A stretch of 64,000 bases of DNA, taken from Calycina herbarum (lineage: Eukaryota > Ascomycota > Leotiomycetes > Helotiales > Pezizellaceae). This document shows positions 60,173 to 64,000 of the stretch, one piece after another. Within the stretch, counting starts at the first letter, position 1; each line of letters opens with the position of its first letter. The notes beneath the pieces are model-generated. The model was not told where the DNA came from and searched no databases. It saw nothing but the letters and a program-made list of their open reading frames with translations. Location: positions 108,327-172,326 of the forward strand of contig LLEY01000133.1 of NCBI GenBank assembly GCA_001414485.1. Reading direction: 5' to 3'. The translations under genes were made by a program, and so were the position numbers.

Positions 60173-62546
60173 GGCGATTATTGTAGCGCTTCCGCATCGC
60201 ACTGAATGTGTGCACGTCGATAAAATGAGGTTGAAGAAACCTAAATTTCAGAAGAATCGAGGAAGAACAAAGATGATGCATGGGTGGTTGTGTCACTGAT
60301 GAACAAAGAGGTTTATATTACAAACAAAACAAAAACGGACTTGGGATTTGTTTTTCATGGGTTGGTATGAACAAAGAACTAGTCGTGACTTCTAGAAAGA
60401 AGATTTGTCAGTATTACTTGAGTAATCTTAAGAACCTTTCAAGTAAATATTGTCAGATATTATTCCACACATCTAGAACAACAGAATCGCTTACCAAAGG
60501 ACACCTAGCGATAAAAGATTGAAGCTCTCTGGGTATTCTACTCCTGTATTTTTAATTCGGTTGTTTTTTAATCCTCGTGAAGTCAGCTAAGTATTAGAGT
60601 TTTTTGAAATAATTTCGAGAAATCAAGTAGCATACTAGAGATTACGACGATGTCCAAAACACGAGATATTTTTCATAGTTTTTTTGTCGCTGTAAGTCCG
60701 TTTTTTTAACTCGATTGTTCTAAATACTAACAATGATCTAATAATATAAATACTTTTTAGATGAAAACATATTTCTTCTTTTTAAATAGTCTATGTAAAC
60801 TTTAACGGTTCTCTTTATTCTTTTAAAAGTTTTAAAAATATATAATTCTTCGAATTTTTATTTATTTAGATGAAACGGGTATTTCTACCTGATTTCTCCT
60901 CTACGTAGCCTAAATCGCAGAATTCAAGTATTTATGGTATGGCTTGCTTTCTCTCTAAGTAAGCAGAGAAGGGGGCGAGTAAGCATTCGGGGAAAGTATT
61001 TTCTACCGTGGGTAAGTGGAGTTGAAGGTAGCAAACATTTCCCCTCTACCACCACCCCCTTCTCCGCCCTTATCTCTATATACCTCTCTTATTTATCTAG
61101 CAATATCAATAATGTGACAGTGAAAATGCGATAGTGAAGATGAGCTCAAAGAACCTACTATTGTAAGGTGTTGCAGTAGATAGTTTTGCGGGTGTAGAAT
61201 TGTAAGAGAGAGAGGGGGGGAAGTTTCCCTACCTAAAAAAAGTACGATTCGCGATTTGTGATTCGCGGTTTAATCATTTTGGCATCTGGTGTGTTTCTTT
61301 CTTTGAATTCCACCTTGTTGCGAACGATGAAAAGCCTGGTGGAATTGCAGAATTCAAAAAAAGTGGCGCACATATAAGATCAACGGCGAACCAAACGGAG
61401 GTACTAATTGCCTCTTCTAAAATTTAAAAAGAGACTAGCCACCTGTCTGGATTTATTCTACATCCGGACTTGGTTGTCAGGATTCAGTGCCTTGACATAT
61501 AGTCTGTTGTTCTTAGGCTAATCTAATTTGGGGTGCTTTTGACCCCACCCCACATACCCTATATTATAAATAACGCAGAGTGGTTCAACAAATCAGCTTA
61601 CAAGTGCTTAATTTGGTCTGCGTGACCAGATGGTCATTTAGGGAATTGGTTTAATCCAAGGGCGATCTTGATTGGGCAGAGACTCAGACAAAGAGGGGAA
61701 TTGGTTTAGTGGTATAATCCCATTCTCCTCAAATTTTCTTGGTTCTAGTCCTACTCGCTGCTTTAACGAAGCGAGAGTTTGTTACATCGCCGCCTTTCTA
61801 TGAGCAGAAAATTATTTCTAGCCGCTTTAGCACCAAGGCCGCTCAGCCTCATAAAGCCCCCTGTCAATCTTTGGAATCCAACCAACCCTCCATTTCCCTT
61901 GTTATTTACTCTGTGACCCAGACCTTCCAAAAGCGTACTAAGATCCAGGATCTTATTTTACTTGATTTTTATTAAGTAAATTCTTAAATACTTGAGATAT
62001 TTTCATATAATCCAAACACTTATAGTCTACTGAATTCTTAATTATTTTTAATCGATAATTGAATTATTTTCTATACTAAACCTAAAATAAGTAGCTTTTT
62101 GTTATTTTTTCTCTTAATTATTCCTCTCTTTGTAATATCCACCCTCGTAAACCTTACTATACTACTTCTACTCTACCACCGATTCCACCACTACTTGCAC
62201 CACCACTTCCACCACTTCCACTCTACCACCAATACTCTCGCCATAGACGATTCCGATTCCGAATTCGAGGAGGAAAGAAGGAGAGCAGCCGCCGCTTGCT
62301 TTTTGGCTTCGGTTTTGCTGATCTTCTTCGTTGGTTTTAGAGGAGGTTTATACTCTAAGGCGTCGGTATCGTCATCGAGGGGTAATTGGACTTTTGGTGT
62401 ATAATCTTAACTACTTGGGCAAGTATTACTTGAACCCTCTTCAGCTCGTCACCACTTTTTAGTATAGAATTAGCACCAAAACTAACCGATGTCCACCCTA
62501 ACACCTACTTTTCACTTCACAATTAATTGACAACCACAACACCAAA
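60173..62546. other. AT-rich, repeat-like stretch before the transposase
   Basis: About 60590-60920 is extremely AT-rich with runs of T and A, as seen in mutated repeats. A tRNA-like stretch at 61702-61751 is listed separately. The phrase gggaattggttta occurs at 61641 and again at about 61696. A plus-strand frame 62099-62404 overlaps a more protein-like minus-strand frame (see findings). No complete gene is supported. Confidence 0.45.
61702..61751 (+). repeat. tRNA-like pol III A/B-box pair, possible SINE relic
   Basis: TGGTTTAGTGG (61702-61712) matches an internal A box, and GGTTCTAGTCC (61741-61751) matches a B box. Their spacing (39 bp start to start) is slightly short of a tRNA. The flanks do not pair into an acceptor stem and the T stem is poor, so this is not a working tRNA gene. 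A tRNA-derived SINE head or tRNA pseudogene fits best. Confidence 0.4.
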
Positions 62547-63935
62547 ATGGCCAAAAAAACAAGAAAGTCAAAGGGCCGTGCCCCACGCATATATAAGACT
62601 TCCCGGCGTGAGGTCCCTATCTGGCAACGTACTCAAATTGTTAGTAGAATTGGACAGAATACCAACAAGGCAGAGTCACTTAGATCGGCAGGCAGGGATG
62701 ACGAGTCCTACCCTGTTTCTCTAGATGGCGTAAGGGATATTAGAAGGAGGGCTAAGAAGAATGCTGCACGTACTCGGAACGGAAATACAAGGGGTCAACA
62801 TCTTGATATACCCTCCAACGTTGAATCCAAGCCTCGTGGACACCCCCCGATTAAGCTTACTAAGGAGTTACGTTAACGCATCATAGACAAGGTTACGAGT
62901 GATAGAGAGGAGCGCCGGAAGACAAATATCACATACCTTTACGAGCTTGGTCTCTAGGGCAACGACAACAAGAACGAGAACCTTTTAGAGTCCTCTTTTC
63001 AACAAGCCTTATACGACGCTGGTTACTCCTTTATACGAGGAGGAGTTAAGCCTAAACTTAACGAGGTTATTATAAAACAACGAGTTAAGTCAGCTAAGAT
63101 ACTCCTTGACATAGACCTCTCCTAACTTATATGGATAGACGCTGCTTCCTTACGTATGGAGCTTCACGATAGTCTAGATAGGTGCTGGCAGAAGGAGGAC
63201 AAGTACTATTACAAGGATGTACGGTCAGAGACAGTAAAGGGGTATTCCGACAAACAGTTCTTTGGTACTATCTGCCTTAGCCAACGGAGAGGTCCTTACC
63301 ATATCTACGAGCCAGAGACAGTCTAAGAAGTTAAAGATGCGGAGGCACATTTTACTAAGGCTAATACAGCTTGGTTACATCACGCAGAGAGGGAGTTTTG
63401 GAGGCTAGAACAGGCGAAAGAGGACTACTGGGCTAGTAGAGGACGTAGGGTACCTGGAAAGAGGGCAGAACTATATACCTACCTTCATAAACAAGCATAT
63501 AAGAGGGGGGACAGGGGTAAGGGAGGGGTGGATTTCTACCGGCTTTGTGAGGGGTATCTTAAGCCAAAGCTTATACCTTGGTATAAGGAGTTGAAGAGGT
63601 TAGGGAGAGGAAAGCAGATGTGTCTTATTATAGATAATGCTGGCCCATACTCTCATAGAGTGACTAAAGAGGTATTATACTACTACTCTGTGTAGAGGCT
63701 CCTTTACCCTCCCTAATCACCTGATATAAATGCTATAGAACAGATATAGAGGTATATAAGGGTCTAGCTACGTAAGAGAAAAGTACAGCTAAAGAACAAG
63801 GAGGATCTTCAGCGTATGTGGATTGAGGAGTGGAAGCGAGTTCCTTAAAGGGTGATAGATAAGGTGATTATAAATCTTAGAAAGACTCTTCAGAAGGTGG
63901 TCAAGCATGGTGGGGATAATGATTTCCATGGATAG
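62547..63935 (+). pseudogene. Tc1/mariner-type (DD34E) transposase with nine internal stops
   Basis: One frame runs without any frameshift from the ATG at 62547 (MAKKTRKSKGRAPRIY) to a stop at 63933-63935, 462 codons. It is interrupted by nine internal stops, the first three at 62874, 62955 and 63123. The DDE triad is visible: IWIDAASL, then CLIIDNAGPYSH, then SPDINAIE, with 34 residues between the second Asp and the Glu. All nine stops are TAA or TAG, the codons made when CAA or CAG suffers C-to-T change. The element is therefore dead. The right terminal repeat may lie near or beyond the window end; no matching left end was found. Confidence 0.88.
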
Positions 63936-64000
63936 AGCTTTAATTTCTACTACTTTTCATGAAAAAACACCCATTTTTGCATTATATATAAGTGATTGTA
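63936..64000. other. 3' flank of the transposase
   Basis: These 65 bp after the transposase are AT-rich (gcattatatataagtgattgta at the edge, 63979-64000) and probably belong to the element's right end. The terminal inverted repeat cannot be proven because the window stops. Confidence 0.4.

Noticed and set aside
61702..61751. Functional tRNA gene
   Set aside because: The A and B boxes are good, but the acceptor ends do not pair, the T stem is weak and the box spacing is too short.

Overview
This window is nuclear DNA of a filamentous ascomycete (Pezizomycotina). The evidence is many short GT-AG introns of about 45-110 bp, a hacA/hac1-type unfolded-protein-response bZIP gene with a 20-nt non-spliceosomal intron, a CFEM-like GPI-anchored wall protein, a complex I 21-kDa (NUXM-type) subunit, and a decayed DNA transposon whose nonsense codons look RIP-made. 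The protein flavour suggests Leotiomycetes (Botrytis/Sclerotinia-like), but that is inference. I rebuilt the exon structures by hand; each model closes in frame with GT-AG introns unless stated.

Layout. 0.6-2.5 kb: a seven-exon cytochrome P450 (+). 2.5-10.1 kb: almost no recognisable genes. 10.1-12.6 kb: a Ser/Thr-rich CFEM-like wall protein (+). 12.6-16.2 kb: non-coding, with one degenerate duplication. 16.2-17.3 kb: a secreted protein made of eight 28-residue repeats (-). 18.5-26.7 kb is the dense housekeeping core: SKI2 RNA helicase (-), CSM3/Swi3 fork-protection factor (-), a divergent complex I subunit (+) and the tRNA adenosine deaminase TAD2 (-). 27.6-30.4 kb: an ankyrin protein with a basic N-terminal module (-). 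31.9-33.5 kb: hacA (-). 33.5-41.8 kb: a gene desert holding a clean 445-bp non-autonomous hAT element.

41.8-42.9 kb: a single-pass membrane protein with two Cys-rich modules (+). 43.7-45.1 kb: an SLC35F-like transporter (-). 46.1-46.9 kb: a frameshifted kinase-like pseudogene (-). 48.4-49.8 kb: a wax-synthase-type membrane acyltransferase (-). 50.7-52.2 kb: a mitochondrial MetX-family serine/homoserine acyltransferase (-), divergent from an uncharacterised fungal protein at 52.7-54.1 kb (+). 55.0-55.8 kb: a short-chain dehydrogenase-like protein (-). 57.0-60.2 kb: a nine-exon HExxH putative metalloprotease (-). The last 4 kb is AT-rich and repetitive, ending in a Tc1/mariner transposase with nine in-frame stops.

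The genes do not form an obvious metabolic cluster. SKI2, CSM3, NUXM and TAD2 are conserved cell machinery. hacA, the GPI/CFEM protein and the repeat protein all concern the secretory route. The items most worth following are the repeat protein, whose second exon is exactly one repeat unit, the hAT element with its 8-bp target duplication, the hacA stem-loops and minimal upstream ORFs, and the multi-exon zincin.
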